Shown here one piece after another: positions 7,016-18,429 of a stretch of DNA of 28,053 nt. Origin of the DNA: Streptomyces roseochromogenus subsp. oscitans DS 12.976 (GTDB lineage: Bacteria; Actinomycetota; Actinomycetes; Streptomycetales; Streptomycetaceae); assembly GCF_000497445.1 (NCBI RefSeq), contig NZ_CM002285.1:2956833-2984885 (forward strand). The letters are read 5' to 3'. The position numbers and the translations under genes were made by a program. The first letter of the stretch is position 1; each line of letters begins with the position of its first letter. Below the pieces are notes generated by a model. It ran no database searches. It was given only the letters and a program-made list of their open reading frames with translations, and was not told the DNA's origin.

Positions 7016-7662
7016 ACCGGCCCATCCAGGTTCTCGTCGCCGAGGACCAGTCCGCCGTGCGCGCCGGACTCGTCCTGATCCTGCGCAGCGCCCCCGACAT
7101 CGAGGTGGTCGGCGAGGCGGCGGACGGCGAGCGGGCGGTGGAGCTGGCCCGGGAACTGCGGCCGGACCTCGTGCTGATGGACGTACAGATGCCGCGTCTC
7201 GACGGGGTGTCGGCGACCCGGCTGATCGTGGCGGAGCGGCTCGCGGATGTGCTCGTGCTGACCACCTTCGACCTGGACGAGTATGTGTTCGGGGCGCTGC
7301 GGGCGGGGGCGGCCGGGTTTCTGCTGAAGAACACCGAGGCGCGGGATCTGCTGGAGGCGGTGCGGACGGTGGGGCGTGGGGAGGGGATCGTCGCGCCGGC
7401 CGTGACCCGGCGGCTGATCGCCGAGTTCGCGGCCGGTCCGGTACGGGGGGCGAAGGGCGATCCGGCCGTCCTCGAGGGGCTGACCCGGCGCGAGCGGGAG
7501 GTGCTGTCCTGTGTCGGCCAGGGGCTGTCGAACGCCGAGATCGCCGGGCGGCTGCAGATGGCGGAGGGCACGGTGAAGACGCATGTGAGCCGGCTGCTGG
7601 CCAAGCTGGGGCTGCGCAGCCGGGTCCAGGCGGCCGTACTGGCCCAGGAGTTGGGGGTCTAG
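7012..7662 (+). CDS. chiR: LuxR/NarL-type response regulator (ChiR-like)
   Basis: A 216-residue response regulator. The receiver domain has the acidic pair E11-D12, phospho-acceptor Asp57 in LVLMDVQMP, the Thr of LVLTTFD and the Lys of FLLKNTEA. The C-terminal LuxR helix-turn-helix runs from LTRREREVLSCVGQGLSNAEIAGRL to VKTHVSRLLAKLG. Its ATG overlaps the kinase stop (ATGA), and GAAGGAG precedes it, so kinase and regulator are translationally coupled. In S. coelicolor the corresponding regulator activates the adjacent chitinase gene; the 12-bp direct repeats at 7680-7712 are its probable target here. All catalytic residues of the receiver are present. Confidence 0.93.
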   Translation: MNRPIQVLVAEDQSAVRAGLVLILRSAPDIEVVGEAADGERAVELARELRPDLVLMDVQMPRLDGVSATRLIVAERLADVLVLTTFDLDEYVFGALRAGAAGFLLKNTEARDLLEAVRTVGRGEGIVAPAVTRRLIAEFAAGPVRGAKGDPAVLEGLTRREREVLSCVGQGLSNAEIAGRLQMAEGTVKTHVSRLLAKLGLRSRVQAAVLAQELGV

Positions 7663-7677
7663 TCAGCCACGAGGCAG

Positions 7678-7722
7678 ATTGGTCCAGACCTATTGACCCG
7701 TGGTCCAGACCTTTCTACTCTC
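7678..7722 (+). promoter_or_regulatory. chiC promoter with two 12-bp direct repeats / DasR-like sites
   Basis: TGGTCCAGACCT occurs twice, at 7680-7691 and 7701-7712, exactly 21 bases apart (two helical turns). A -35 TTGACC (7693-7698) lies between them. With a 17-base spacer it is followed by a -10 TACTCT (7716-7721), so the second repeat sits inside the spacer. Such 12-bp repeats are an established feature of Streptomyces chitinase promoters. Each repeat also resembles the DasR site core TGGTCTAGACCA, so both ChiR activation and GlcNAc-responsive DasR repression are plausible. Confidence 0.85.
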
Positions 7723-7793
7723 ACAGCACCGTGGGCGTGAAGGCTCAGTCATGCCCTTGACTCCCCAACATCCCCCATACCGAGGAGGCGCAC

Positions 7794-9620
<1,827 letters not shown>

Positions 9621-9649
9621 TACCTGTAAGTGTCCTAAGCGACGTTGAC

Positions 9650-9681
9650 GCTCCCCCAGACTTCGTCCGGGGGGACCCCCA
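9650..9681. repeat. Dispersed palindromic element, copy B
   Basis: The element begins GCTCCCCCAGAC and ends GGGGGGACCCCCA. A stem CCCCC(A)GAC / GTC(C)GGGGG with a TTC loop can form. It lies in the convergent gap between the chitinase gene and the DUF2550-like gene and shares its flanks with copies A and C. It may assist termination of the chitinase transcript. Confidence 0.6.
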
Positions 9682-9683
9682 CC

Positions 9684-9720
9684 CAGCGAGTGAATGTGGC
9701 TACGCCACATTCACTCGCTG
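9684..9720. terminator. Perfect 17-bp hairpin between convergent genes
   Basis: The arms at 9684-9700 and 9704-9720 are perfect reverse complements around a 3-base loop (TAC). The left arm lies just beyond the stop of the minus-strand gene, and the stop codon (CTA, 9700-9702) falls at the hairpin tip. The structure is symmetric, so it can act as a bidirectional terminator for chiC and the opposing gene. Confidence 0.75.
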
Positions 9721-10146
9721 TCCAGGCGGGGCTGCCTCCAGCCACGCGAGGAATCCGGTCAGCGCGTCTTCGCTCATGGCGAGTTCGAGGCGCGTGCCCC
9801 GGTGCGTACAGGCGAGGACCACCGCGTCGGAGAGCAGCGCCAGTTCCTCCTCGCCCTCGGGCAGCCGGCGGCCGGCCACCTCGATCCGCGCGCGCTCCAG
9901 GGTGCGGCGGGGGCGGGGGGCGTAGGAGAAGACGCGGTACCACTCGATGCGGTCGCCGTTGTAGCGGGCGACGCCATAGCTCCAGCCCTTGCCGCCCGCG
10001 TCCGGTTTCTCGGCCACGTCCCAGCGCAGGGAACAGTCGAAGGTACCGCCGGAGCGCTGGATGAGTCTGCGGCGCAGCCCGAACAGGAACAGCCCCACCA
10101 CCACGAGCGCGACCACGATCCCGCACACAGTCAGAGCGAGGACCAT
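9700..10146 (-). CDS. DUF2550-like single-pass membrane protein
   Basis: A 148-residue protein. An N-terminal membrane segment (residues 2-24) is followed by a basic FGLRRR stop-transfer stretch and a soluble domain rich in Trp and Arg (FDCSLRW, WSYGVARYNGDRIEWYRVFSYAPRPRR). The arrangement and position beside atpC match the actinobacterial DUF2550 family; its function is unknown. I use the ATG at 10146, which has GAGGAGG about 9 bases upstream, rather than an upstream start at 10245 that would run through the atp terminator hairpin. Its location after the ATP synthase operon on the same strand, but beyond a strong terminator, suggests separate expression. Its 3' end is built into the 17-bp terminator hairpin. 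Confidence 0.85.
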   Translation of the reverse strand: MVLALTVCGIVVALVVVGLFLFGLRRRLIQRSGGTFDCSLRWDVAEKPDAGGKGWSYGVARYNGDRIEWYRVFSYAPRPRRTLERARIEVAGRRLPEGEEELALLSDAVVLACTHRGTRLELAMSEDALTGFLAWLEAAPPGQRVNVA

Positions 10147-10227
10147 CGGCACCGACCTCCTCGTCTCCCACGTAGTGGAACTGCTTCTGTCACTGAGTAA
10201 TGAAACCGGAAAAACACCCACATCTGC

Positions 10228-10274
10228 CTCAGCCGCGACCGGCACCGGATTGCTCCGGGCCGGCCGCGGCTGAG
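10228..10274 (-). terminator. ATP synthase operon terminator
   Basis: CTCAGCCGCG (from 10228) pairs with CGCGGCTGAG (ending 10274). The stem continues inward as ACCGGCaCCGGA against TCCGGGCCGGC with one mismatch and one bulge, giving about 20 base pairs. It lies 28 bases beyond the atpC stop. On the minus strand a TTTTT run follows roughly 12 bases further on. Confidence 0.75.
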
Positions 10275-10302
10275 TGACGTCATACGGCGGCTTGCTGTGG
10301 GC

Positions 10303-10677
10303 TCAGCGGGCCGCCGCCGCGCGCAGGCGGACGTCTGCGCGGCGCTCGGCGGCGGCGTCGCCCTCCGCCTTCGCGCGCTCCAGCTCCCGCTCCGTGCGCT
10401 GGACATCGATCTCATCCGACAGCTCGGCGATCTCGGCCAGCAGGGACAGCTTGTTGTCGGCGAACGAGATGAAACCGCCGTGCACCGCGGCGACGACCGT
10501 TCCACCTTCACTCGTACGGATGGTCACCGGGCCCGACTCCAGCACACCGAGCAGCGGCTGGTGACCGGGCATGACGCCGATGTCGCCGGACGTGGTGCGC
10601 GCGACGACCAGGGTGGCCTCGCCGGACCAGACCTGGCGGTCGGCAGCGACCAGCTCGACGTGCAGCTCAGCAGCCAA
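10303..10677 (-). CDS. atpC: ATP synthase F1 epsilon subunit
   Basis: A 124-residue subunit of the F1 central stalk. The N-terminal beta-sandwich (about 1-85) includes the family motif SGDIGVMPGHQPLLGVLESGPV, and the C-terminal helical hairpin (about 88-124) is Ala/Arg/Glu-rich. It couples and can inhibit catalysis. The start is a TTG at 10677: GAGGAG lies 6 bases upstream and the encoded MAAELHVELV is a normal family N-terminus. It is the last gene of the operon, separated from atpD by 129 bases containing two hairpins. The TTG start and the structured gap would both lower its expression relative to the beta subunit, as needed for one epsilon per three beta. Confidence 0.96.
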   Translation of the reverse strand: MAAELHVELVAADRQVWSGEATLVVARTTSGDIGVMPGHQPLLGVLESGPVTIRTSEGGTVVAAVHGGFISFADNKLSLLAEIAELSDEIDVQRTERELERAKAEGDAAAERRADVRLRAAAAR

Positions 10678-10696
10678 GGGTGGCTCCTCGGGTCAC

Positions 10697-10791
10697 CACC
10701 CGGCGGTTGTGCCGGGTGTTGGGGTCAATTCTAGTGGGCGTGGAGAGAGGGGCTGGACGCACCCCGCAGGGGATGGGCCCGCGCCCCTCTC
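10697..10791 (-). repeat. Two hairpins in the atpD-atpC gap
   Basis: The first hairpin pairs CACCCGGC (10697-10704) with GCCGGGTG (10711-10718), directly before the atpC ribosome-binding site. The second pairs GAGAGGGGC (10745-10753) with GCCCCTCTC (10783-10791) and encloses an inner CCCC-GCA-GGGG hairpin (10762-10772). They could act as partial terminator, processing site or translation modulator between beta and epsilon. Confidence 0.6.
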
Positions 10792-10806
10792 ACGAACTCA
10801 GGGAGT

Positions 10807-12243
<1,437 letters not shown>

Positions 12244-13161
12244 TTATCGGTCACTCCCCGCGGTCGCGTCGGCCAGGGCGCTCGCGCCACCGACGATCTC
12301 GCTGATTTCCTGGGTGATTTCGGCCTGGCGGGCCGCGTTGGCAAGACGGGTGAGGTTGTTGATCAGCTCGCCCGCGTTGTCGGTGGCCGACTTCATCGCG
12401 CGCCGCGTGGCGGCGTGCTTCGAAGCGGCCGACTGGAGCAGCGCGTTGTAGATACGGCTTTCCACATAGCGCGGCAGCAGGGCGTCGAGGACGTCCTCCG
12501 CCGAGGGCTCGAAGTCGTACAGCGGGAGGATCTCCCCCTTGGGGTGAGCCTCCTCGGCGACCTCTTCGAGGCGAAGCGGCAGCAGCCGGGCGTCCAGCGC
12601 CGTCTGCGTCATCATCGAGACGAACTCGGTGAAGACGATGTGGAGTTCATCCACACCACCCTCGGCCGTCTCCTTCTCGATGGCCTCGATCAGGGGCGCC
12701 GCGACCTTCTTGGCGTCCGCGTACGTCGGCTCGTCCGTGAAGCCCGTGAACGACTCCGCGATCTTGCGCTCGCGGAAGTTGTAGTGGGCGACACCGCGCC
12801 GGCCGACGATGTACGTGTCGACCTGCTTGCCCTCGCGCTCCAGGCGCTCGGTCAGCTGCTCCGCCGTCTTGATGGCGTTGGAGTTGAAGGCGCCGGCGAG
12901 GCCGCGGTCGCTCGTGAGGAGCAGAACCGCGGCACGGGCCGGGTTCTCCGCCTCCGTGGTGAGCGGGTGCTTGGTGTTCGAGCCGGTGCCGACCGCCGTG
13001 ACCGCGCGCGTCAGCTCGGTCGCGTACGGCGTGGAGGCCGCCACCTTGCGCTGCGCCTTGACGACGCGCGAGGCGGCGATCATCTCCATCGCCTTCGTGA
13101 TCTTCTTGGTCGCGCTGACGGATCGGATGCGACGCTTGTAGACCCGGAGCTGGGCTCCCAT
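12244..13161 (-). CDS. atpG: ATP synthase F1 gamma subunit
   Basis: A 305-residue central-stalk rotor subunit. The N-terminal helix [30 protein letters not shown] and the C-terminal helix with [29 protein letters not shown] form the coiled coil that rotates inside the alpha3beta3 hexamer. Both are the conserved family signatures. The middle domain contains [16 protein letters not shown]. It is slightly longer than the E. coli protein (about 287 residues), owing to additions in the middle of the protein. GAAGGGA precedes the ATG, and the gap after atpA is about 21 bases. Confidence 0.97.
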   Translation of the reverse strand: MGAQLRVYKRRIRSVSATKKITKAMEMIAASRVVKAQRKVAASTPYATELTRAVTAVGTGSNTKHPLTTEAENPARAAVLLLTSDRGLAGAFNSNAIKTAEQLTERLEREGKQVDTYIVGRRGVAHYNFRERKIAESFTGFTDEPTYADAKKVAAPLIEAIEKETAEGGVDELHIVFTEFVSMMTQTALDARLLPLRLEEVAEEAHPKGEILPLYDFEPSAEDVLDALLPRYVESRIYNALLQSAASKHAATRRAMKSATDNAGELINNLTRLANAARQAEITQEISEIVGGASALADATAGSDR

Positions 13162-13182
13162 GAGTCAGGTCCCTTCCTTACG

Positions 13183-14775
13183 TCACTTGGCGGCAGCGGC
13201 AGGAACGTCCTCGCCGAGCAGCTTGCCGTCCGAGGTCTCGAACTGCTTCTTGAACTCGGCCACCGCGTCGTCGACCGCCTGGATCGTGTCGGACGACATC
13301 TTGGCGCCCTCCTTGATGGAGGTCATCAGGCCCTGGTGCTTCCGGTGCAGGAAGTCGATCAGTTCCTTCTCGAAGCGGCGGATGTCGGTGACCGGGACGT
13401 CGTCCATGCGGCCGTTGGTGCCGGCCCAGACGGAGACGACCTGGTCCTCGGTGGCCATCGGCTGGTACTGGTCCTGCTTCAGCAGCTCGACCATGCGCGA
13501 ACCGCGCTCCAGCTGCGCCTTGGAGGCCGCGTCCAGGTCGGAACCGAAGGCGGCGAACGCCTCCAGCTCACGGAACTGGGCGAGGTCGACACGGAGGCGG
13601 CCGGAGACCTGGCGCATCGCCTTGTGCTGCGCGGAACCACCGACTCGGGAGACGGAGATACCGACGTTCAGCGCGGGACGCTGACCGGCGTTGAACAGGT
13701 CCGACTCCAGGAAGCACTGGCCGTCGGTGATGGAGATGACGTTGGTCGGGATGAACGCCGAGACGTCGTTGGCCTTGGTCTCGACGATCGGCAGACCGGT
13801 CATCGAGCCGGCACCCATGTCGTCGGAGAGCTTGGCGCAGCGCTCCAGCAGCCGGGAGTGCAGGTAGAAGACGTCACCCGGGTAGGCCTCACGGCCCGGT
13901 GGGCGGCGCAGCAGCAGCGACACGGCGCGGTAGGCGTCGGCCTGCTTCGACAGGTCGTCGAAGATGATGAGGACGTGCTTGCCCTCGTACATCCACTGCT
14001 GGCCGATGGCCGAACCGGTGTACGGCGCAAGGTACTTGAAGCCGGCCGGGTCGGACGCCGGGGCGGCGACGATGGTCGTGTACTCCAGGGCGCCGTTCTC
14101 CTCCAGCGCGCGGCGCACGCCGGCGATGGTGGAGCCCTTCTGGCCGATGGCGACGTAGATGCAGCGGACCTGCTTCTTCGGGTCGCCCGAGCGCCAGTTG
14201 TCGCGCTGGTTGATGATCGTGTCGACGGCCAGGGCGGTCTTGCCGGTCTGGCGGTCACCGATGATCAGCTGACGCTGACCACGGCCGATCGGGGTCATCG
14301 CGTCGACGGCCTTGTAGCCGGTCTCCATCGGCTCGTGCACCGACTTGCGCTGCATGACCGTGGGGGCCTGCAGCTCCAGCGCACGGCGGCCGGACGTCTC
14401 GATCTCGCCGAGGCCGTCGATCGGGTTGCCGAGCGGGTCGACGACACGGCCGAGGTAGCCCTCGCCGACCGCGACGGAGAGGACCTCACCGGTGCGCTGC
14501 ACCGGCTGACCCTCCTCGATGCCGCTGAACTCACCGAGGACGATGGCACCGATCTCGCGCTCCTCGAGGTTGAGGGCGAGGCCGAGGGTGCCGTCCTCGA
14601 ACTTCAGCAGTTCGTTGGCCATGGCCGAGGGCAGGCCCTCGACCTTCGCGATGCCGTCGCCGGCAAGGGTGACCGTACCGACCTCCTCGCGCGAGGCCGC
14701 GTCCGGCTTGTACGACTGGACGAAGTTCTCCAGCGCGTCCCGGATCTCCTCCGGCCGGATCGTGAGCTCCGCCAT
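13183..14775 (-). CDS. atpA: ATP synthase F1 alpha subunit
   Basis: The 530-residue non-catalytic nucleotide-binding subunit of F1. It begins [19 protein letters not shown]. The nucleotide-binding loop GDRQTGKT is at about 173-180, and the alpha-specific segment PAINVGxSVSRVGGxAQ appears as [17 protein letters not shown]. The C-terminus has a charged extension ([17 protein letters not shown]) typical of actinobacterial alpha subunits. The frame is open 26 codons further upstream, but that part lies in a hairpin-rich gap and does not resemble alpha N-termini; AGCAGGGAACCC upstream of 14775 gives a reasonable ribosome-binding site. It follows atpH after an unusually long 133-base gap. Confidence 0.97.
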   Translation of the reverse strand: MAELTIRPEEIRDALENFVQSYKPDAASREEVGTVTLAGDGIAKVEGLPSAMANELLKFEDGTLGLALNLEEREIGAIVLGEFSGIEEGQPVQRTGEVLSVAVGEGYLGRVVDPLGNPIDGLGEIETSGRRALELQAPTVMQRKSVHEPMETGYKAVDAMTPIGRGQRQLIIGDRQTGKTALAVDTIINQRDNWRSGDPKKQVRCIYVAIGQKGSTIAGVRRALEENGALEYTTIVAAPASDPAGFKYLAPYTGSAIGQQWMYEGKHVLIIFDDLSKQADAYRAVSLLLRRPPGREAYPGDVFYLHSRLLERCAKLSDDMGAGSMTGLPIVETKANDVSAFIPTNVISITDGQCFLESDLFNAGQRPALNVGISVSRVGGSAQHKAMRQVSGRLRVDLAQFRELEAFAAFGSDLDAASKAQLERGSRMVELLKQDQYQPMATEDQVVSVWAGTNGRMDDVPVTDIRRFEKELIDFLHRKHQGLMTSIKEGAKMSSDTIQAVDDAVAEFKKQFETSDGKLLGEDVPAAAAK

Positions 14776-14823
14776 CTGGGTTCCCTGCTCTCCTTGTTGG
14801 GCCCGAAGTTTCACTTTGGGGGT

Positions 14824-14870
14824 CTGGGGGCGACCCCCAGGATTCTTCTGCACGGCCCAACCAGGGCCGT
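14824..14870 (-). repeat. Two hairpins in the atpH-atpA gap
   Basis: CTGGGGG (14824-14830) pairs with CCCCCAG (14834-14840) over a 3-base loop, and ACGGCCC (14852-14858) pairs with GGGCCGT (14864-14870) over a 5-base loop. Both lie between the delta stop and the alpha start in the operon transcript. A role in RNA processing or stabilisation that raises alpha relative to delta is plausible but unproven. Confidence 0.6.
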
Positions 14871-14908
14871 CCTAAGTACTACTGCTGTTCTCGAATACCG
14901 GGCGTCGC

Positions 14909-15733
14909 TCAGCTCGCCATGCGGCGGGCGGCGTCGTCCAGGCGGTCCGCGAGGGAGCCGTTGATGACCTCGTCACCGACCTGCACCCGGATACCGCCGA
15001 CGACCTCGGGGTCCACGTCCAGGTTGAGGTGCATCCGGCGGCCGTAGAGCTTGGCGAGGGCGGCGCCGAGGCGCTGCTTCTGGCCGTCGCTCAGCGGTAC
15101 CGCCGAGGTGACGACGGCGACCATACGGTCCCGGCGCTCGGCGGCCAGCTTGGACAGGGACTCCAGTCCCGCTTCCAGGCTACGTCCACGCGGCGCGGTC
15201 ACAAGACGCGTCACCAGTCGCTCGGTGACGGGCTTGGCCCGGCCGCCGAGCAGCCGGTGCAGCAGCTCGGTCTTGGCCGCCGTACCCGCGGCGCGGTCGG
15301 TCAGCGCGGCGCGCAGCTCGGTGCTGGAGGAGACGATCCGGCCGAACCGGAACAGCTCGTCCTCGGCGTCGTCGAGGGTGCCCGTCTTCTCCGCGGCCGT
15401 GAGGTCGGCGGTGCTCGCCAGCTCCTCCAGCGCGTCCACCACGTCACGGGGCTGCGACCAGCGGGAGCGCGCCATCCCGGCCACCAGGTCGGCGGTGGAC
15501 CCGCTGACCTGGGCGCCGATCAGACGCTGGACCAGTTCCGCCTTGGCCTCCGCGGGCTGCGCCGGGTCGGTGAGGACCCGGCGCAGGCCGGCCTCGCGGT
15601 CGAGCAGCGCGGTGACGGCCGCCAGCTCGTCCGCGAGCTGCCCGGCGTCCACGGACGTGGAGTCCGTCAGCGCGTCGAGACGCTCACGGGCGGCAGCCAG
15701 GGCCTCGCGGCTCGCTCCGTGCATGGCCGTCAT
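14909..15733 (-). CDS. atpH: ATP synthase F1 delta subunit (long form with internal duplication)
   Basis: A 274-residue peripheral-stalk subunit that fixes F1 to the b subunits. The C-terminal third (RRMHLNLDVDPEVVGGIRVQVGDEVINGSLADRLDDAARRMA) carries the OSCP/delta signature. It is about 95 residues longer than E. coli delta (177). The extra length is explained by a tandem repeat of the N-terminal helical domain: residues about 33-108 resemble 123-197, with constant 90-residue offset over LRRVLTD/LRAALTD and AEAKAELVQRLIG/TAAKTELLHRLLG. The ATG overlaps the atpF TGA by 4 bases (ATGA). A second ATG three codons later, MHGASREAL, is an alternative start. Confidence 0.95.
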   Translation of the reverse strand: MTAMHGASREALAAARERLDALTDSTSVDAGQLADELAAVTALLDREAGLRRVLTDPAQPAEAKAELVQRLIGAQVSGSTADLVAGMARSRWSQPRDVVDALEELASTADLTAAEKTGTLDDAEDELFRFGRIVSSSTELRAALTDRAAGTAAKTELLHRLLGGRAKPVTERLVTRLVTAPRGRSLEAGLESLSKLAAERRDRMVAVVTSAVPLSDGQKQRLGAALAKLYGRRMHLNLDVDPEVVGGIRVQVGDEVINGSLADRLDDAARRMAS

Positions 15734-16281
15734 CGAGTTGCCTCGGCCTTCTCCTCAAGCTCGTCGAGGAAGCGGTCGATCACACGGCTCTGGCGGGCGT
15801 GGTCCTCAAGGGACTCGCCGACGAGCTTGCCGGCCAGTTCGGTGGCGAGCTTGCCGACGTCCTGACGCAGCGAGGACGCGGCGACCTTGCGGTCGGCCTC
15901 GATCTGGGCGTGACCGGCGGCGACGATCTCCTCGCGCTGCCGCTGGCCCTCGGCCCGCATCTCGGCGATGAGCGCGGCACCCTGCTCCTGCGCCTCCTGG
16001 CGCAGGCGCGCGGCCTCGTGCCGGGCCTCGGCGAGCTGGGCCTTGTACTGCTCAAGGACGCTCTGGGCCTCGACCTTCATGGCGTCGGCCTCTTCGATAC
16101 CGCCTTCGATCGCCGCTCGGCGCTCCTCCAGAACCTTGTTGATGTTCGGAAGCAGCTTCTTCCAGAAGAAGAAGAACACGATGGCGAAGGCGATGGTGCC
16201 GACGAGCAGCTCGGGACCGGCCGGGACGAGCGGGTTCTGCTCGGTCTCCTCGGCCGCCAGCTGTGCCAGGTTGGCGATCAC
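15730..16281 (-). CDS. atpF: ATP synthase F0 b subunit
   Basis: A 183-residue peripheral-stalk subunit. One transmembrane segment (about residues 25-47, ELLVGTIAFAIVFFFFWKKLLP) is followed by a long charged coiled coil (from about 50 to 140) rich in Ala/Glu/Arg, which dimerises and reaches F1. The C-terminal region has KLATELAGKLVGESL, which binds delta. The start is GTG at 16281, giving MIANLAQLAAEETEQNP, with a GAAAGG ribosome-binding site about 9 bases upstream. It is a separate protein from delta, unlike the mycobacterial b-delta fusion, although the two genes overlap by 4 bases. Confidence 0.96.
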   Translation of the reverse strand: MIANLAQLAAEETEQNPLVPAGPELLVGTIAFAIVFFFFWKKLLPNINKVLEERRAAIEGGIEEADAMKVEAQSVLEQYKAQLAEARHEAARLRQEAQEQGAALIAEMRAEGQRQREEIVAAGHAQIEADRKVAASSLRQDVGKLATELAGKLVGESLEDHARQSRVIDRFLDELEEKAEATR

Positions 16282-16320
16282 ATCAGTGCCTTTCGTCGAT
16301 TCGTGTCGGGTAAGGAGTGA

Positions 16321-17465
<1,145 letters not shown>

Positions 17466-17690
17466 CGCGGGCTCCTTCGGCGTGACGCATGGGTACGGCA
17501 ACCTCGTTGTGTCGGCGCGGCACGCGGCCGCGGATCGGCACCGGACTGGTGTTACGGATGTGGGGGCGGCTGAGGGGCATCGAGCCTCGCGATCGAGCAG
17601 GCGTCAGCTCAGGTGCCCGCGCCCGCGATGCCGCAGTTGGCACCGGACGATAGCAGGAGATCTCACAGCCCTTTATCCCGCCCCTACCCC

Positions 17691-18128
17691 TCACGACGAC
17701 GGCCCTGTCTTCTCGGGCTTCTCGCTCTTCTCAGAGTCCGGGTCGACGTAGAAGATCTTGGCCTTCATGTGTGCGCGAGCCTGCGCGGCCATCCACACGA
17801 CGGTCACGACGACCAGCGACAGGGCGAACGTCTTCGCGTTGAAGAGAGAGGTGTCCTTGAAAACAGCGACGAAGATCAGGAGGAGCAGCAGCTGGGCTAC
17901 GTAGAGCAGCAGCCCCATCATCTGGAAGAGCTGGGGGAGCGTTTTTGCCGTCCACTGCAGCACGTACAGGCCGATGCCCATGAACAGGATGGCCAGTGCC
18001 GTGCCGACAGCCGCGCCGATCGCACCCTTGCCCCCCGCGACCGCTGCGCTCACGGCGACAGCGATCACGCCTGCGATCGCTGCGGGCACAGCGATCTGCA
18101 GAAGGTTCCGGGCGTCTTTGGACGGCAT
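17691..18128 (-). CDS. atpI: ATP synthase accessory protein I (AtpI-like)
   Basis: A 145-residue membrane protein at the head of the ATP synthase operon. It has four hydrophobic segments: residues about 10-32, 37-57, 70-90 and 96-116. The tail is charged and Ser/Pro/Glu/Lys-rich (DPDSEKSEKPEKTGPSS). AtpI proteins assist assembly or stabilise the c-ring; sequence conservation in the family is low, so this call leans on size, topology and position. I start at ATG 18128, with GGAG 8 bases upstream; an upstream start at 18269 would add 47 residues that run through the probable promoter region. The 225-base gap to atpB shows no gene. Confidence 0.85.
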   Translation of the reverse strand: MPSKDARNLLQIAVPAAIAGVIAVAVSAAVAGGKGAIGAAVGTALAILFMGIGLYVLQWTAKTLPQLFQMMGLLLYVAQLLLLLIFVAVFKDTSLFNAKTFALSLVVVTVVWMAAQARAHMKAKIFYVDPDSEKSEKPEKTGPSS

Positions 18129-18429
18129 GGCGGCAACTCCGCTTTCACAAGGGGGCAGGGTGTCGTCATGGACGAGCGTAGTCCCGGGCTGAGTGATCGA
18201 GACCTCACACCAAGGGACCGCCGTACTGCGGTCCTTCGGCTCTATCCGGGTTCTCGTGAACCGTATCACAAACTATTTGATGAGGTCTTTACCCGCTGGG
18301 TGTGCTTGCTGTCACACATGAGAGTGACAGTGCCCGTCTGTGCAAAAACCGGGCCCACTTGTCTGGTATTGGGAGCTTTACACCCCCACGAGTTGGCAAT
18401 GCTCTCGTCAGATTCTTACCTGGTTCGTC
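18129..18429 (-). promoter_or_regulatory. Probable atp operon promoter/leader region
   Basis: About 300 bases between the WecA-like gene and atpI, both on the minus strand. It must contain the operon promoter, but no -35/-10 pair is convincing. Two inverted repeats stand out: CTGTCAC (18309-18315) with GTGACAG (18324-18330), a perfect 7+7 dyad, and GACCGC-N6-GCGGTC near 18219-18236. The stretch is locally lower in GC than the genes (for example TCAAATAGTTTGTGAT on the minus strand). No small gene with good codon bias is visible. Confidence 0.5.

Noticed and set aside
14824..14840. Possible fourth copy of the dispersed palindrome
   Set aside because: It shares only a G-run/C-run stem; the CTCCCCC...GGGGGACCCC order and inner stem are absent, so it is treated as a simple hairpin.
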